Shown: positions 42,449 to 53,779, counted from the stretch's first letter. The stretch is DNA of 64,000 nucleotides from CAZVEV01 sp964625865 (GCA_964625865.1 CAZVEV010000001.1:1-64000), one strand, 5' to 3'. Made by a program: numbers and translations. The notes: a model not told the origin generated them from the sequence alone.

Positions 42449-44956
42449 ATGTGGCCGTTCAAGAAAAAAGTCGGTCGTCGTCGCCGTGAAGTGCGGCGGA
42501 ACATGCCCCCCAGCGGGCCGGGGCTGTGGCAGCGGATCTGCCACGCCGGAGGCGGCTGGGGGGTCGTGCTGGCCCTTGCACTGTGGGCCGGGGCGGTGGC
42601 GATGGACGCCTGGCCGATCGATCCCCTGCCGTACCGCGCGGGGCAGTTCGTCCCGCAGGACATCCGATCGCGCGTCACGTTCGGCGTCTATGCTCGACAG
42701 AGACACCAGGAACAGCGGCGAAAGGCGCTGGCCGAGGTGCCGAGGCACTATCGCCTGAACGAGGACCTGGCCAAGCGCGTTGCCGACGCGCTGGCGACCT
42801 TGCCGTCTCGCTGCAAGGCCCTGGCCGCCCCCGGCGATGCGGACAAGATCCTCAAGGCCCAACTGGGCCTGACCGACGCCAACGCCGCGGACGTGTTGGC
42901 GGCCTGGCGGGCCTACGCCGAGGGCGACAAACGCACGCAACTGGACGGCCTGATCGACACGCTCGGGCGCGACCTGGCCGATACGTTCACCTACGGGCAA
43001 GCGGACAGCGCCACTGACGTCCAGCCCGTTGTCGGCAGGAAGGTCGTGCTCGTTTCATCGAACGCCAAGGACACCCGCGCCGTCGACGCACGCTGGATGG
43101 TGAGCCTTTCCGAGGACGCCAGGCAGGTCGTTGAGCGTGTCGACGTCCTGGCCGGGGCGTTCCCCGCTGAGATCAAGCCCGGAGTGGCCACCTGCCTCAA
43201 GGGCCTGCTTACGCGGGAGGCGATGTACGTCTACGACGACAGGGCCACCGAAGACGCACGCCGCGCCAAGGACGAGGAGGTCCGAGCGGAAAGGCCTTAC
43301 GATACCTACGCCGCCGGCGACCTGCTGGTCCAGGCCAGTTGGCGCCGACCGGCCGGGCACCGCCCGGGGCTGACCGACGAGGAACTGGCCCTGCTCCAGA
43401 AGGAGCACGAGGCCTTCGCCGGCGGGGTCGGGCGCGACGATCGCCAGTACGCCGGGTCCGAGCGACTGTGGTTCCTCGCCCAACGCCTCGCCGGACGCGC
43501 CTGCACGCTGGGCTTTGTCGTACTCCTGCTGTGTTTCTACGTCTGCTTCTACGAGAGACGCATCGCGCGGAACCCGTGGCGCAGCGTGGCCATCGCCGCC
43601 ACCCTCCTGCTCATGCTCGCCGCCAACAAGCTCCTGGTCACCATCGACTGGGCCAATCCGTACGTCTGCGTCCTGCCCCTGCTCATTGCCACCGTCATCA
43701 TGACCATCGCCTACAACCAGCGCTTCGCGTTGGGGCTCGGCGCGATCATGGCCGTCATGGTGGTCCTGCAACTGCGACAGGGCATCGGCATGTTCGTGGT
43801 GGTGATGGTGCCCGTAACCGCCACCGTGCTCCAGCTCAACGAGATCCGCACGCGGAACAAGCTCATCGGTGCCCTGTCGGTCTCGGCTGTCCTGGTGTTC
43901 CTGGCCACGTGGGGCCTGGGCCTGTTTGCCGCCGCGGGCGAGGAGTTCATCCTCTCCGACAGCCTGTGGGCGGCGGTCTCGACGATACTGGCCGGCCTGG
44001 TCGCCCAGGCCATCCTGCCGGTCATCGAACGCGTCTTCAGGATCGCCACCTCCATGACCCTGCTGGAATGGTGCGATGCGAGCAGGCCCCTGATGCGACG
44101 ATTGGCCATGGAAAGCCCGGGCACGCACAACCACTCGCTTCAGCTCGGTTCGATGTGCGAGGCTGCCGCCGAGGCCATCGGCGCCCGCGGCCTGCTTGCC
44201 CGCGTGGGGGCGTACTACCACGACATCGGCAAGATCAACAAGCCGGAGTACTTCTCCGAAAACGAGTCCGGGTCGGCCTCCAAGCACGCCAAGCTCTCGC
44301 CCGCGATGAGCCTGCTGATCATCATCGGGCACGTCAAGGACGGCGTGGAACTTGCCCGCGAGTACGCCCTGCCGCCCGTGCTCCACGAGTTTATCGCCAC
44401 CCACCACGGCACGACGCTGGTGCAGTACTTCTACCACGTCGCCGCCGAGCAGCGCAAGAGCGATTCGGACCGCGCTCCGGACGAGGTCGAGTTCCGGTAT
44501 CCCGGTCCGAAGCCGAAGTCCAAGGAGGCCGGCATCCTCATGCTCGCCGATGCCGCCGAATCCTCCGTCCGCGCCATGACCGAGCCCACGCCCGGACGTA
44601 TCGAAAACCAGGTCCACGCCATGGTCTCCCGTCGCCTCATGGACGGGCAGCTCGACGACTGCGAGTTGACCCTTCGCGAGGTCCACCAGATCGAGACCTC
44701 GCTCATCAAGAGCCTCTGCGGCGTGTATCACTCGCGGATCGCCTACCCCACGCCGGCCGGCGAGAAGCCGTCCGCCGCCGAGACCCCTCCTCCTGACCGC
44801 GGCAACGGCCGGAACGGGGATGACAAGGCCAACGGCATCAAGGCCCACGAGGTCGAGCCGTCCGCGGCGGACGATCAGACCGAAGCTGACGCGACTGATG
44901 TTGTTGAAGAGACTGCCCCCGTCGCGGCCGACCAGACGGGGCCCGCTGCCTCATGA
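42449..44956 (+). CDS. pgpH: 7TM-HD domain protein, PgpH-like c-di-AMP phosphodiesterase
   Basis: 835 residues. One membrane segment at about 35-55, a periplasmic 7TMR-HDED region (about 60-340, with PYRAGQFVPQDIRSR and EVRAERPYDTYAAGDLL), seven membrane spans at about 345-530, then an HD domain: GTHNHSLQLG at about 556-565, YHDIGKINKPEYF with H590 D591, HHGTTLVQYFYH, and a late Asp in LADAAESSVRA. All metal ligands appear present. Known members hydrolyse c-di-AMP. The C-terminal 60 residues are acidic and low-complexity. It has no good ribosome-binding site (GGATTT), since the upstream gap is filled by a repeat. Overlaps ybeY by 4 nt. Confidence 0.95.
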   Translation: MWPFKKKVGRRRREVRRNMPPSGPGLWQRICHAGGGWGVVLALALWAGAVAMDAWPIDPLPYRAGQFVPQDIRSRVTFGVYARQRHQEQRRKALAEVPRHYRLNEDLAKRVADALATLPSRCKALAAPGDADKILKAQLGLTDANAADVLAAWRAYAEGDKRTQLDGLIDTLGRDLADTFTYGQADSATDVQPVVGRKVVLVSSNAKDTRAVDARWMVSLSEDARQVVERVDVLAGAFPAEIKPGVATCLKGLLTREAMYVYDDRATEDARRAKDEEVRAERPYDTYAAGDLLVQASWRRPAGHRPGLTDEELALLQKEHEAFAGGVGRDDRQYAGSERLWFLAQRLAGRACTLGFVVLLLCFYVCFYERRIARNPWRSVAIAATLLLMLAANKLLVTIDWANPYVCVLPLLIATVIMTIAYNQRFALGLGAIMAVMVVLQLRQGIGMFVVVMVPVTATVLQLNEIRTRNKLIGALSVSAVLVFLATWGLGLFAAAGEEFILSDSLWAAVSTILAGLVAQAILPVIERVFRIATSMTLLEWCDASRPLMRRLAMESPGTHNHSLQLGSMCEAAAEAIGARGLLARVGAYYHDIGKINKPEYFSENESGSASKHAKLSPAMSLLIIIGHVKDGVELAREYALPPVLHEFIATHHGTTLVQYFYHVAAEQRKSDSDRAPDEVEFRYPGPKPKSKEAGILMLADAAESSVRAMTEPTPGRIENQVHAMVSRRLMDGQLDDCELTLREVHQIETSLIKSLCGVYHSRIAYPTPAGEKPSAAETPPPDRGNGRNGDDKANGIKAHEVEPSAADDQTEADATDVVEETAPVAADQTGPAAS

Positions 44957-45396
44957 CCGCCGACCCCACCGTGAAGATCTGTTCGTCGCAGAAGACCCTC
45001 CGCGTGCCGCGCCGGAAGATCGTCCGTCTGGTGGCGTTCGTGGCACAAAGCGAAGGAGCGCCGCTGCTCGACGTGGATATCGCCGTCGTCGGCGCCGAGG
45101 AGATGGCCCAACTCAACGAGCGGTATCACGGATACGTCGGGCCCACCGACGTGCTCAGTTTCGACCTGTCAGGTCCCCGGGACGCGGGCATCAGTGCCGA
45201 GATCATCGTCTGCGCCGACGTAGCGGTTGCCGAGGCCGCCAAACGCGGCGGGCGACCCCAGAACGAACTGCTGCTCTACATCGTTCACGGCCTGCTCCAC
45301 CTGATGGGCTACGACGACCCCGCCCGCACGGCCGAGGCCGAGTGGATGCACGTCCGCGAGACGGAACTGCTCAACGCTTTCAGATCCCTACGATGA
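44953..45396 (+). CDS. ybeY: YbeY endoribonuclease (16S rRNA maturation)
   Basis: 147 residues, starting at ATG 44953 inside an ATGA overlap with pgpH. The YbeY core has LNERYHGYVGPTDVLSFDL and the metal motif HGLLHLMGYDD at 112-122. His112 and His116 are in place; the third usual His ligand is Asp122 here (HGxLHxxGYDH in most bacteria). The enzyme processes rRNA ends and takes part in ribosome quality control. It is the last gene of the phoH-pgpH-ybeY unit; its stop lies 4 nt before a large inverted repeat. Confidence 0.95.
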   Translation: MTADPTVKICSSQKTLRVPRRKIVRLVAFVAQSEGAPLLDVDIAVVGAEEMAQLNERYHGYVGPTDVLSFDLSGPRDAGISAEIIVCADVAVAEAAKRGGRPQNELLLYIVHGLLHLMGYDDPARTAEAEWMHVRETELLNAFRSLR

Positions 45397-45399
45397 GCG

Positions 45400-45522
45400 C
45401 CGGGTGGCACCCTCAACCGGAGCGAAGCGGAGGTTGTGGGTGAGGAGGCAGAATCCGTCGTCCACACGAGCGTCCATTTCGTCACAAGAAACACCCACAA
45501 GCTCCGCTTGAGGGTGCCACCC
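45400..45522. repeat. Large imperfect inverted repeat between ybeY and comF
   Basis: Left arm 45400-45442 (CCGGGTGGCACCCTCAACCGG, here in part, through GGTTGTGGGTG) pairs with right arm 45492-45522 (CACCCACAAGCTCCGC then TTGAGGGTGCCACCCGG). The loop is about 50 nt. It starts right after the ybeY stop and ends 12 nt before the comF stop, so it separates convergent genes and could end transcription from both sides. No T-run is present. Confidence 0.85.
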
Positions 45523-45534
45523 GGGGCCGGCATC

Positions 45535-46326
45535 TCATGCGCCGGTTGGCAGGTGTTCCGTGTACGCGCGGGGCGGTTCGGCTTTGGCGACCACAGCCAG
45601 ATGCACGCTCGATCCGCCCCCACGGATGATCGTCCGCGCCGCTTCGCCCGCGGTGGCGCCGGTGGTGGTCACGTCGTCGACCAGCAGAATCCGGGCGCCC
45701 TCGATATCGGCGGGGCGGGCCACGCTGAACGCTCCGCGGACGTTGGCGATGCGTCGCGTGCGCGGCAGGTGAACCTGGGCGGGCGTGTGGCGGATGCGGA
45801 TCAGTTGGTCGCCTACCGGCACGTTGAGATGGCTGCTGACGGCACGGGCCAGGCCGCGGGCGTGATCGCATCCGCGCCCCAGGCGGCGCCGCCAGTGCAT
45901 GGGCACGGGCAGGATCAGGTCGAATACGTCCGCCCCGTGGCGCGCCGTCAGTGCGAGGGCGAGCATGCGGCCGAGGTGGCGGTACATCGTTTCGACGCGA
46001 CGGTACTTCAGGCCCTGGACGATGCGGCGAAGCGGGGGGGCGTAGGGCCCCAGGCGCGTGACCGAGGCGAACCGCGGCAGGGGACTCGGGCAGGCCGAGC
46101 AGCCGTCGTCACGCACGGGGATGTTGGGGCCGATCGTCGTCCCGCAGCGCGGGCAGTAGTGCAGGGAAGCGAGGGCAAGCAGTTTGACGCTGCACGCATC
46201 GCAGAGCCCGCCGACCGAGATGTCGTCGGCCCGGCAGGCCGAGCAGGTTGTCGGCAGGACCAGGTCCAGCAGGGCACCCAGGCCCGAGCGAAGGGCCCCC
46301 AACGCTGCGGTCCCCGCGCCGGTCAT
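45535..46326 (-). CDS. comF: ComF-family phosphoribosyltransferase-like protein
   Basis: 263 residues from ATG 46326, which overlaps the stop of the upstream gene by 4 nt (ATGA). N-terminal zinc-ribbon-like Cys pairs CSAC, CDAC, CPRC and CSAC lie within residues 28-85. The family block YAPPLRRIVQGLKYR is present. The C-terminal phosphoribosyltransferase motif ARILLVDDVTTTGATAGEA is complete. ComF proteins function in DNA uptake in some bacteria; in others the role is unknown. Translational coupling to the HEAT-like protein is likely. Confidence 0.94.
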   Translation of the reverse strand: MTGAGTAALGALRSGLGALLDLVLPTTCSACRADDISVGGLCDACSVKLLALASLHYCPRCGTTIGPNIPVRDDGCSACPSPLPRFASVTRLGPYAPPLRRIVQGLKYRRVETMYRHLGRMLALALTARHGADVFDLILPVPMHWRRRLGRGCDHARGLARAVSSHLNVPVGDQLIRIRHTPAQVHLPRTRRIANVRGAFSVARPADIEGARILLVDDVTTTGATAGEAARTIIRGGGSSVHLAVVAKAEPPRAYTEHLPTGA

Positions 46327-48275
46327 CGTCGCAGTCCCACCACGAGCCCGCCGCGGCCGACGGCCCATCTGTGGCGCATGAGTCTCGCCTGCCACTGCTG
46401 CATCTGCCCGTCGCCGGCCAGGTCCACTCCGCCCAGCGTGGCGACGGTCCGGTCGAGCACCTCGCCCAGCCTGAGCGTCACGAGCATGTCGGCGGCGTCC
46501 TCGATGGGCCTGCGCGGGTTCAGCAGGAGCCAGTCGATCGTGTCGGCGTCCCCCGAAGCCAGCAGGGCCGTTATCGCACGTCGGCGAGGAAAGCTGGACA
46601 TCTTCCGCAACGTGCGGACGTGCTTGAACTGCTCGTTTTGCCCGAGGACAAGCAGGGCGCACCGGTAGGCCCCAAGGGTCATGAAGTCATCCTCGTACTT
46701 CAGTCGCAGGGCGATACGTTCGATCGCGGCGGCCCGCTGGGCGTCGGTTCGCGCCGACAGGGCCAGCAGCATCGCCCCGGCGGTCCGCTCGCCTTTGTTG
46801 TAGACGGCCCTCAACCCCGCGCGGAGGGGAGGCAGCATCTCGAAGCCCAGTTTCACCGCCTCGTCGCCGGGCCCGTCGAGCCCCACGTGCCACGCCACGT
46901 AGTCGCCCGGAAGGGACAGCTTCTCAAACCGCGTCGCCAGGCGGATCCACTTGCCGCACTCTTTCCTGTCGAGCATCCACAGTTCCACGGCGGCCGCGGC
47001 AGCGGGGAACGGATCGGCGGTGACCTTCTCGGCGCCTCGCCCGGGCCAGTGCTGGCCCGCGTGGGCCGTCGCGGCGGCCAGGCGGAGCAGGCTGACGCAC
47101 TGCCCCCGGCTGGCGAAGCTCTCGTGCGGCTGGTCCTTTGCCGCCTGCCGCCCCAGCAGGCGGACGGCGGCGATCAGCGTCAGGGGCTCGTCGGGGCCCC
47201 AGAGCGTGCGGCACAGCCGGAAGATCTCGTTGCGGACGGGCAGGTCGAGCAGCGCCGCCGCGTCGATGGCAGCCTGGATATGGCCGTGGTCGAGTTCGCC
47301 TTCGTTTCGCTTGCCGGTCAGGACGTCGCGGATGTCCTGCTCGGCCCCGGCGATCTTGAGCCTACCGGCCGCCAGCAGGGCCATCGCGGGCGGATACTTC
47401 TTCGCCGTCCTGGCTGCGATGAGCATGTCCAAGATGGTCTTGCGGGCGGCGTCGGTGTCCAGCACGGTCATCACGTGCAGCAGGCGATCGCGCAGCGGCG
47501 CCGGCGGGGAGGCGGCCAGGAGCGAGCAGGTCTGCTGCCCCGAGCCGTCGGCGTCCACGACGGCCAGCGCGTACGCAGCCGCGGAAACCACCTCGAGCCC
47601 GGCGGGGCTCTTCAGCAGGGGCCTGATCGTGCTGACCAGTCCCTTTCGCCTGCCTGTCGCCGCGGACAGCGCCGCAGCAGAGACCACCGCCGGGTCGTCG
47701 TCGGCCAACAGCTTGCCGAGCTTCTCGTCGTCCCCGAAGCGTGCCGCGAGCATCGTTCCCAGTTCCCGCACACCGACGGCCGAGTCGGCGCAGGCCAGCG
47801 ATACGATGGACCGGACGTGGCGGTTGTCGCGCTCGCTTGCGAGCGTGTCCACCACGATCATCCGCCGCATCATCGCCCGGACCGCCTCGGTTTCCTCGGC
47901 GCCCTTCTGCCCGGCCGCCATGTCCAACGCGCCGAGGCGGTCGATCTGCAGGCCCTGGCGCCCGGGCACGTCCCAGATGTCCATGGCCCTGAGAATCGAC
48001 GCTACGGCGCGGAACTGCAGATCGTCGTCCGTGTCGAGTGCATCGACAAGCCGCGCCCGCGTGTCGTCGTACTCGCGGGCGAGATTGGTCAACTGCATCA
48101 TCGCCTGGTCGCGCACGGCTGCGTCGTCGCTGGACAGGTCGCGGATGAGCAACCGGTCGCGCACGTACGGGAACATCAGCAGTGCCACGAGCCCGCCGAT
48201 AGCCACTGCCAGAGAAGCCGTAAGGGCCCGGCGCTGCGAGGGATGGTCGCGAAAATAACGCAGGAGTGCACCCAT
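46323..48275 (-). CDS. Membrane-anchored HEAT-repeat-like protein
   Basis: 650 residues from ATG 48275 (MGALLRYFRDHPSQRR). The longer frame to 48440 runs through a dispersed repeat and is rejected. A membrane segment lies at about 17-35 (LTASLAVAIGGLVALLMF). The rest is rich in alpha-helical pairs such as DAAVRDQAMMQLTNLAREYD and SAVGVRELGTMLAARFGDD, typical of HEAT-type scaffolds. No catalytic motif is seen. It would act as a scaffold, perhaps facing the periplasm. Overlap with comF suggests joint expression. The family is not one I can name. Confidence 0.75.
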   Translation of the reverse strand: MGALLRYFRDHPSQRRALTASLAVAIGGLVALLMFPYVRDRLLIRDLSSDDAAVRDQAMMQLTNLAREYDDTRARLVDALDTDDDLQFRAVASILRAMDIWDVPGRQGLQIDRLGALDMAAGQKGAEETEAVRAMMRRMIVVDTLASERDNRHVRSIVSLACADSAVGVRELGTMLAARFGDDEKLGKLLADDDPAVVSAAALSAATGRRKGLVSTIRPLLKSPAGLEVVSAAAYALAVVDADGSGQQTCSLLAASPPAPLRDRLLHVMTVLDTDAARKTILDMLIAARTAKKYPPAMALLAAGRLKIAGAEQDIRDVLTGKRNEGELDHGHIQAAIDAAALLDLPVRNEIFRLCRTLWGPDEPLTLIAAVRLLGRQAAKDQPHESFASRGQCVSLLRLAAATAHAGQHWPGRGAEKVTADPFPAAAAAVELWMLDRKECGKWIRLATRFEKLSLPGDYVAWHVGLDGPGDEAVKLGFEMLPPLRAGLRAVYNKGERTAGAMLLALSARTDAQRAAAIERIALRLKYEDDFMTLGAYRCALLVLGQNEQFKHVRTLRKMSSFPRRRAITALLASGDADTIDWLLLNPRRPIEDAADMLVTLRLGEVLDRTVATLGGVDLAGDGQMQQWQARLMRHRWAVGRGGLVVGLRR

Positions 48276-48637
48276 TAGGACCCGAGTGTACCGCTCCGCC
48301 GGCGCCCGCGCCAAGAGGCGATCTTCCGAGATGGCGGGACGCCACGTGTAGCGGGTGAGCTTGCTCACCGTGTTTCCGTTCGATGCATACAGTGCGTCCA
48401 TTGCTCTTCGGCGTCGCAAGCGACGCCGCACGCGGGGCAAGCCCCGCCGCTAAACGTGGAGTCAAAGGCAAGTTTGACCCGCCGCTAGACATAGAGAAAC
48501 GACAACATCTTGATCCCCCTGATCCCTGAAACCCGTGCAATCCCCTTTCGCTTTCCGTCGTCCTGCATATCCGCCGGAAAGAAAGGTCGCACCACGCCGG
48601 CGGGAGTTTATAATCACCCGTCGCAAGGAGACCCGTA
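48276..48637. repeat. Divergent gap with family E and H repeats
   Basis: The 362-nt gap between the HEAT-like gene and fumC has a family E unit at 48349-48460 (GCGGGTGAGCTTGCTCACC, GGCGTCGCAAGCGACGCC, GCGGGGCAAGCCCCGC) and a family H segment at about 48505-48565. AAGGAG before 48638 is the fumC ribosome-binding site. No promoter can be named. Confidence 0.75.
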
Positions 48638-50035
<1,398 letters not shown>

Positions 50036-50091
50036 GTCGTCCAGTGTGGTAGGGCGTGCGAACCGTTCGGATTCGCGCTGAACGTCCCGTT

Positions 50092-50146
50092 GCAGCTTGC
50101 TTCTTCGCGTCTTCCTCATCCGATCAGACGCCAAGAAGCAAGCTGC
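50092..50146. repeat. Hairpin between fumC and the ThuA gene
   Basis: A 21-nt arm GCAGCTTGCTTCTTCGCG (with TCT) pairs with AGACGCCAAGAAGCAAGCTGC, 20 of 21 matches, with a 13-nt loop. It lies between convergent genes and could serve as a two-way terminator. Just before it, GTAGGGCGTGCGAA at 50049 looks like a partial family C arm. Confidence 0.8.
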
Positions 50147-50173
50147 TCCCCGCACGCTGTCCACCCGAAGACG

Positions 50174-50809
50174 TTATGTGCGCGCCGCCCATTCCATGCC
50201 GCGCATGGTCATCTCCAGCACGCGCGGGAAGTCGATGAACTCGTTCGCGCAGTGGCCCAGCGCGGAGTAGAAGACACGCCCGGCGCCCCAGGTCTTGGTC
50301 CAGATGCAGGGCATGTTGACGCGGTGTCCGTCGTAGTCGTAGGGCGTCTCGGCCAGCACGTTCACGCCGGGGTCCACGAGTTGGTAGTACTGCTCGGAAC
50401 TGTAGGTGAACGTCGCAGGGAGCCCCGCGGTGATCGCGTGGGTCGTCTCGGTCAGGTGGACCTCGTAGTCGCCGACAGTGGGGTGACCGACGAACTGCCC
50501 GCCCACCATCCACTGGAATTCCAGGCAGCCGCGCATCGAATCGCCCATCCCGCCGTGGACCCCCGCAACGCCCACGCCGCTGCGGACCGCATCGTCCAGC
50601 GCCTTCCACTGATCGTCGGAGATATCGCCCATCGTCCAGTGAGGCACGATCAGGTCCAGGGCCTTGAGGGCCTCGACGTCTTCGAGCGACGCCAGCGTGT
50701 CGGACCGTTCGACGTCATGCCCCCTGGCTGTGAGCTGCTCGGCGAACAACCCGGAGACTTCCTCCGGCTCGTGACCCTTCCATCCGCCATACACGATCAA
50801 CGCCTTCAT
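50174..50809 (-). CDS. ThuA-like domain protein
   Basis: 211 residues. The fold is that of class I amidotransferase-like ThuA proteins: ALIVYGGWKGHEPEEV at the start, GVAGVHGGMGDS at about 83-94, WMVGGQFVGHP and GRVFYSALGHCANEF. ThuA proteins are linked to sugar use in planctomycetes and Bacteroidetes; their chemistry is unknown. There is no signal peptide. It is 45 nt downstream of malic enzyme and may be cotranscribed with it. Confidence 0.92.
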   Translation of the reverse strand: MKALIVYGGWKGHEPEEVSGLFAEQLTARGHDVERSDTLASLEDVEALKALDLIVPHWTMGDISDDQWKALDDAVRSGVGVAGVHGGMGDSMRGCLEFQWMVGGQFVGHPTVGDYEVHLTETTHAITAGLPATFTYSSEQYYQLVDPGVNVLAETPYDYDGHRVNMPCIWTKTWGAGRVFYSALGHCANEFIDFPRVLEMTMRGMEWAART

Positions 50810-50854
50810 AGCGGTCCCTTCGTGCTTCCGGTCAGCGTGGAATCAACGCGACGT

Positions 50855-52234
50855 TCATTTCGCTGACGCCATAACGGCGTCGGCGACGGCGCGGTGGGTG
50901 GCGGGGTCCATCATTTCGGGCATCAGTTCGCCTTCGGGGACGATCTTCGCCAGTGCGTGGGCGGCGGCCATCAGCATCTCGAGGGTGATCGACTCGGCCT
51001 GCGCGTCCAGCGCGCCGCGGAAGATGCCCGGGTACGCCAGGGCGTTGTTCATCATGCGCCCGTCGGCGTAGATCGCGGCGCCGGCGTCCAGGGCGTCGTC
51101 GCGACTGATCTCGCTGACGGGGTTCGCCAGGGCCAGTACGATCGGCCCCGGCGCCATCGCGCGGACCATGTCCTGGGTGACGATATCGGGCTGGCTGACG
51201 CCGATGAACAAGTCGGCGCCGACCATCGCGTCGGCCAGCGTGCCGCGGATGTTCCGCTTGTTGGTGCGCTCGGCCAGGGCGATCTTCTCGTCGTTCATCC
51301 GCTGCTCGCGCCCGCGGTGGATGATGCCCGCACTGTCGCACAGGACGGTGTCCGGTACGCCGGCGTGCTGGAGCAGGTCGGCGATGGCCGTGCCGGCCGC
51401 CCCCGCGCCGCTGATGGCGACCTGGAGGGTCGTGATGTCCTTGCCGGTCTTGTCCAGGGCGCTGTACAGGCCGGCCAGCACGATCGTCGCCGTCCCGTGC
51501 TGGTCGTCGTGGAAGACCGGGATCGGCAACTTCTCGTCCAGTTCGCGCGTGATGCGGAAACACTCGGGTGCCTTGACGTCCTCGATCTGAATGGCCCCGA
51601 ATCCACAGGCGGTCTTCTCGCAGACGTTGATGAACTCGTCGACGTCGTGGGTGTCGATCAGGAGCGGTTCGGCACTGACGCCGGCGAACTCCCAGAAAAT
51701 CGACGCCTTGCCTTCCATCACGGGCAGGCCCGCCAGCGGACCGATGTCGCCCAGGCCCAGGATGGCTGTTCCGTTGGTGGCGATGGCGACCTTGTTGGCG
51801 ATGTTCGTGTACTCGCGCGCCTTGGCGGGGTCGGCCTCGATGGCGCGGCAGACCCGCGCGACGCCCGGGGTGTAGACGATCCGCAGGTCGGTGTTGGATC
51901 GGATCGGCGCGCGGGTGCGCATCTCGCACGTCCCGCCGCGGTGGGTGTGCATGGCCAGATCAATCACGCCGGCCACTTCCACGCCGTCGATGCCCTCTGC
52001 CGCGGTGCGGACCTCGGCCATCTGGTCGTCGCTGGCGGCAAAGACCTGGATGTCATAGACGATGTGCCTGGCCTGGTGTTCGACCTTGTTGACCTCGCCC
52101 GCGCGGGCCCCCGCGCCGCTCAGTGCCGTCAACACCTTGCCCAACGCGTCGGCCCGGTCGTTCAACCGCACCCGCATCAGGAATACCACTGTTCGCTGAA
52201 ATCTGTCCTGTAACGCTTCAAGAGAAGCCATCAT
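50855..52234 (-). CDS. NAD(P)-dependent malic enzyme with N-terminal ACT-like domain
   Basis: 459 residues. Residues 10-95 look like an ACT domain (VFLMRVRLNDRADALGKVL, then VYDIQVFAASDDQMAEV), a place for allosteric amino-acid binding. The malic enzyme part has Tyr121 in LRIVYTPGVA, Lys148 in NIANKVAIATNG, the metal site PVFHDDQHGTA and the nucleotide site ISGAGAAGTAIADLL. It converts malate to pyruvate and CO2. There is no phosphotransacetylase-like C-terminal domain, so it is the short type. The cofactor cannot be decided by eye. It lies near fumC, forming a small C4-acid theme. Confidence 0.94.
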   Translation of the reverse strand: MMASLEALQDRFQRTVVFLMRVRLNDRADALGKVLTALSGAGARAGEVNKVEHQARHIVYDIQVFAASDDQMAEVRTAAEGIDGVEVAGVIDLAMHTHRGGTCEMRTRAPIRSNTDLRIVYTPGVARVCRAIEADPAKAREYTNIANKVAIATNGTAILGLGDIGPLAGLPVMEGKASIFWEFAGVSAEPLLIDTHDVDEFINVCEKTACGFGAIQIEDVKAPECFRITRELDEKLPIPVFHDDQHGTATIVLAGLYSALDKTGKDITTLQVAISGAGAAGTAIADLLQHAGVPDTVLCDSAGIIHRGREQRMNDEKIALAERTNKRNIRGTLADAMVGADLFIGVSQPDIVTQDMVRAMAPGPIVLALANPVSEISRDDALDAGAAIYADGRMMNNALAYPGIFRGALDAQAESITLEMLMAAAHALAKIVPEGELMPEMMDPATHRAVADAVMASAK

Positions 52235-52561
52235 ACACCTCGGAATGAACCTCGAACCTGCCTGCCGGCCGGCAGGCTCGCCCGGTCGCCGGGCGACGAC
52301 GCACGATTATATGCCCCCGCCCGCAACATGCCAGAAAAACGTCCACGAGGACGGAGACAAGAACGAATAACAACGGAAAGAGGACGGGGATTACACGGAT
52401 TTAGGGATTCTGGGGATGAGAAAGCCCGAAGACGGAAACGGAACTCGCAGACCCCGAACTGACCGCCGCGAAGCGGCGCCGCTTGCGGCTTCGCACGCAG
52501 CACGCTACCCGCTTGTCTGTGGAACACCCCTGCGTTACCATGCGGCCCGGAGCAATCGACT
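52235..52561. other. Divergent gap with palindromes and a family H repeat
   Basis: The 327-nt gap between malic enzyme and trpB has GCCTGCCGGCCGGCAGGC (52259-52276) followed by CGCCCGGTCGCCGGGCG (52279-52295), and a family H segment ACGGAAAGAGGACGGGGATT at about 52372 with ACACGGATTTAGGGATT after it. I see no trp leader peptide, and no convincing promoter. Confidence 0.6.
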
Positions 52562-53779
52562 ATGACAGACAACGTAGACAACGCCTCCCCGCGCGAAGGG
52601 TACTTCGGGTCCTTCGGCGGGCGGTTCGTGCCCGAGACGCTGGTCAAGGCGCTGACGCAACTGACGAGCGAGTTCGCCGCGGCCATGGCCGATGACGCCT
52701 TCGGCGCCGAGTTCGACCGGTGCCTCCGCGAAATCGCCGGTCGCCCCAGCGAACTGTACTTCTGCCGCCGCCTTACCGCCAAGACCGGCGGGGCGCAGAT
52801 CTACCTCAAGCGCGAGGACATGAACCACACCGGGGCGCACAAGATCAACAACACGCTGGGCCAGGCCCTGCTGGCCAAGCGGATGGGCAAGCCGCGCGTG
52901 ATCGCCGAAACCGGCGCCGGCCAGCATGGTGTGGCCACCGCGACGGCCGCCGCGGTGTTCGGCCTCGACTGCGAGGTCTTCATGGGCACCGAGGACATCC
53001 GGCGCCAGGCGCTGAACGTCTTCCGCATGAAGCTGCTCGGGGCGACCGTCGTGCCCGTCAGTTCGGGCCAGCGGACGCTGAAAGACGCCTGCAACGAGGC
53101 GATGCGCGACTGGATGGGCACGGTCGAGCACACGCACTACATCCTCGGCTCGGTCACCGGGCCTCACCCGTTCCCGACGATCGTCCGCACGTTCCAGAGT
53201 TGCATCGGTCGCGAGGCCCGTCAGCAGATGCTCGACGCCGCCGGCCGCCTGCCCGACGTGATCGTCGCCTGCGTGGGCGGCGGGTCCAACGCGGCGGGCA
53301 TCTTCGCCCCGATGATCGACGACGCGGAGGTGGCCATGGTGGGCGTGGAGGCCGGCGGGCGCGGCATGGGCGCGGGCGACCACGCCGCGACGCTCTGCGT
53401 AGGCAGTCCCGGCGTGCTGCACGGGTCCCTGAGTTACGTGCTCCAGGATGACGACGGGCAGACCGCCGACGTCCACAGCGTCTCTGCCGGACTGGACTAC
53501 CCCGGTGTGGGACCCGAGCACAGCTTCTGGAAAGAGACCGGGCGCGTGACGTACACCTCCTGCACCGACGACGAGGCCATGGACGCACTGGTGGAACTGT
53601 CGGAGACCGAAGGCATCATCCCCGCGCTGGAATCGTCGCACGCGGTGGCCGAGGCGGTCCGGATCGCCGCCACGCTGCCGGCCGACAAGATCGTCCTGGT
53701 GAACCTCTCGGGGCGGGGCGACAAGGACTGCAACGAGATAGCCGACATCCTGGCCCGACGGGAAGGGGGCGACCGATGA
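52562..53779 (+). CDS. trpB: Tryptophan synthase beta chain
   Basis: 405 residues. The start region [15 protein letters not shown] is the usual TrpB1 beginning. The PLP lysine is K94 in [10 protein letters not shown], and the phosphate-binding loop VGGGSNAAG is present. [18 protein letters not shown] and [13 protein letters not shown] are typical of TrpB1. It condenses indole and serine to tryptophan together with TrpA. It overlaps trpA by 4 nt. No other trp genes are in the window. Confidence 0.97.
   Translation: MTDNVDNASPREGYFGSFGGRFVPETLVKALTQLTSEFAAAMADDAFGAEFDRCLREIAGRPSELYFCRRLTAKTGGAQIYLKREDMNHTGAHKINNTLGQALLAKRMGKPRVIAETGAGQHGVATATAAAVFGLDCEVFMGTEDIRRQALNVFRMKLLGATVVPVSSGQRTLKDACNEAMRDWMGTVEHTHYILGSVTGPHPFPTIVRTFQSCIGREARQQMLDAAGRLPDVIVACVGGGSNAAGIFAPMIDDAEVAMVGVEAGGRGMGAGDHAATLCVGSPGVLHGSLSYVLQDDDGQTADVHSVSAGLDYPGVGPEHSFWKETGRVTYTSCTDDEAMDALVELSETEGIIPALESSHAVAEAVRIAATLPADKIVLVNLSGRGDKDCNEIADILARREGGDR

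Noticed and set aside
46327..46662. Longer start for ComF (375 codons)
   Set aside because: The extra part lies in another frame of the HEAT-like gene and lacks similarity; the ATGA overlap at 46323-46326 gives the natural start.
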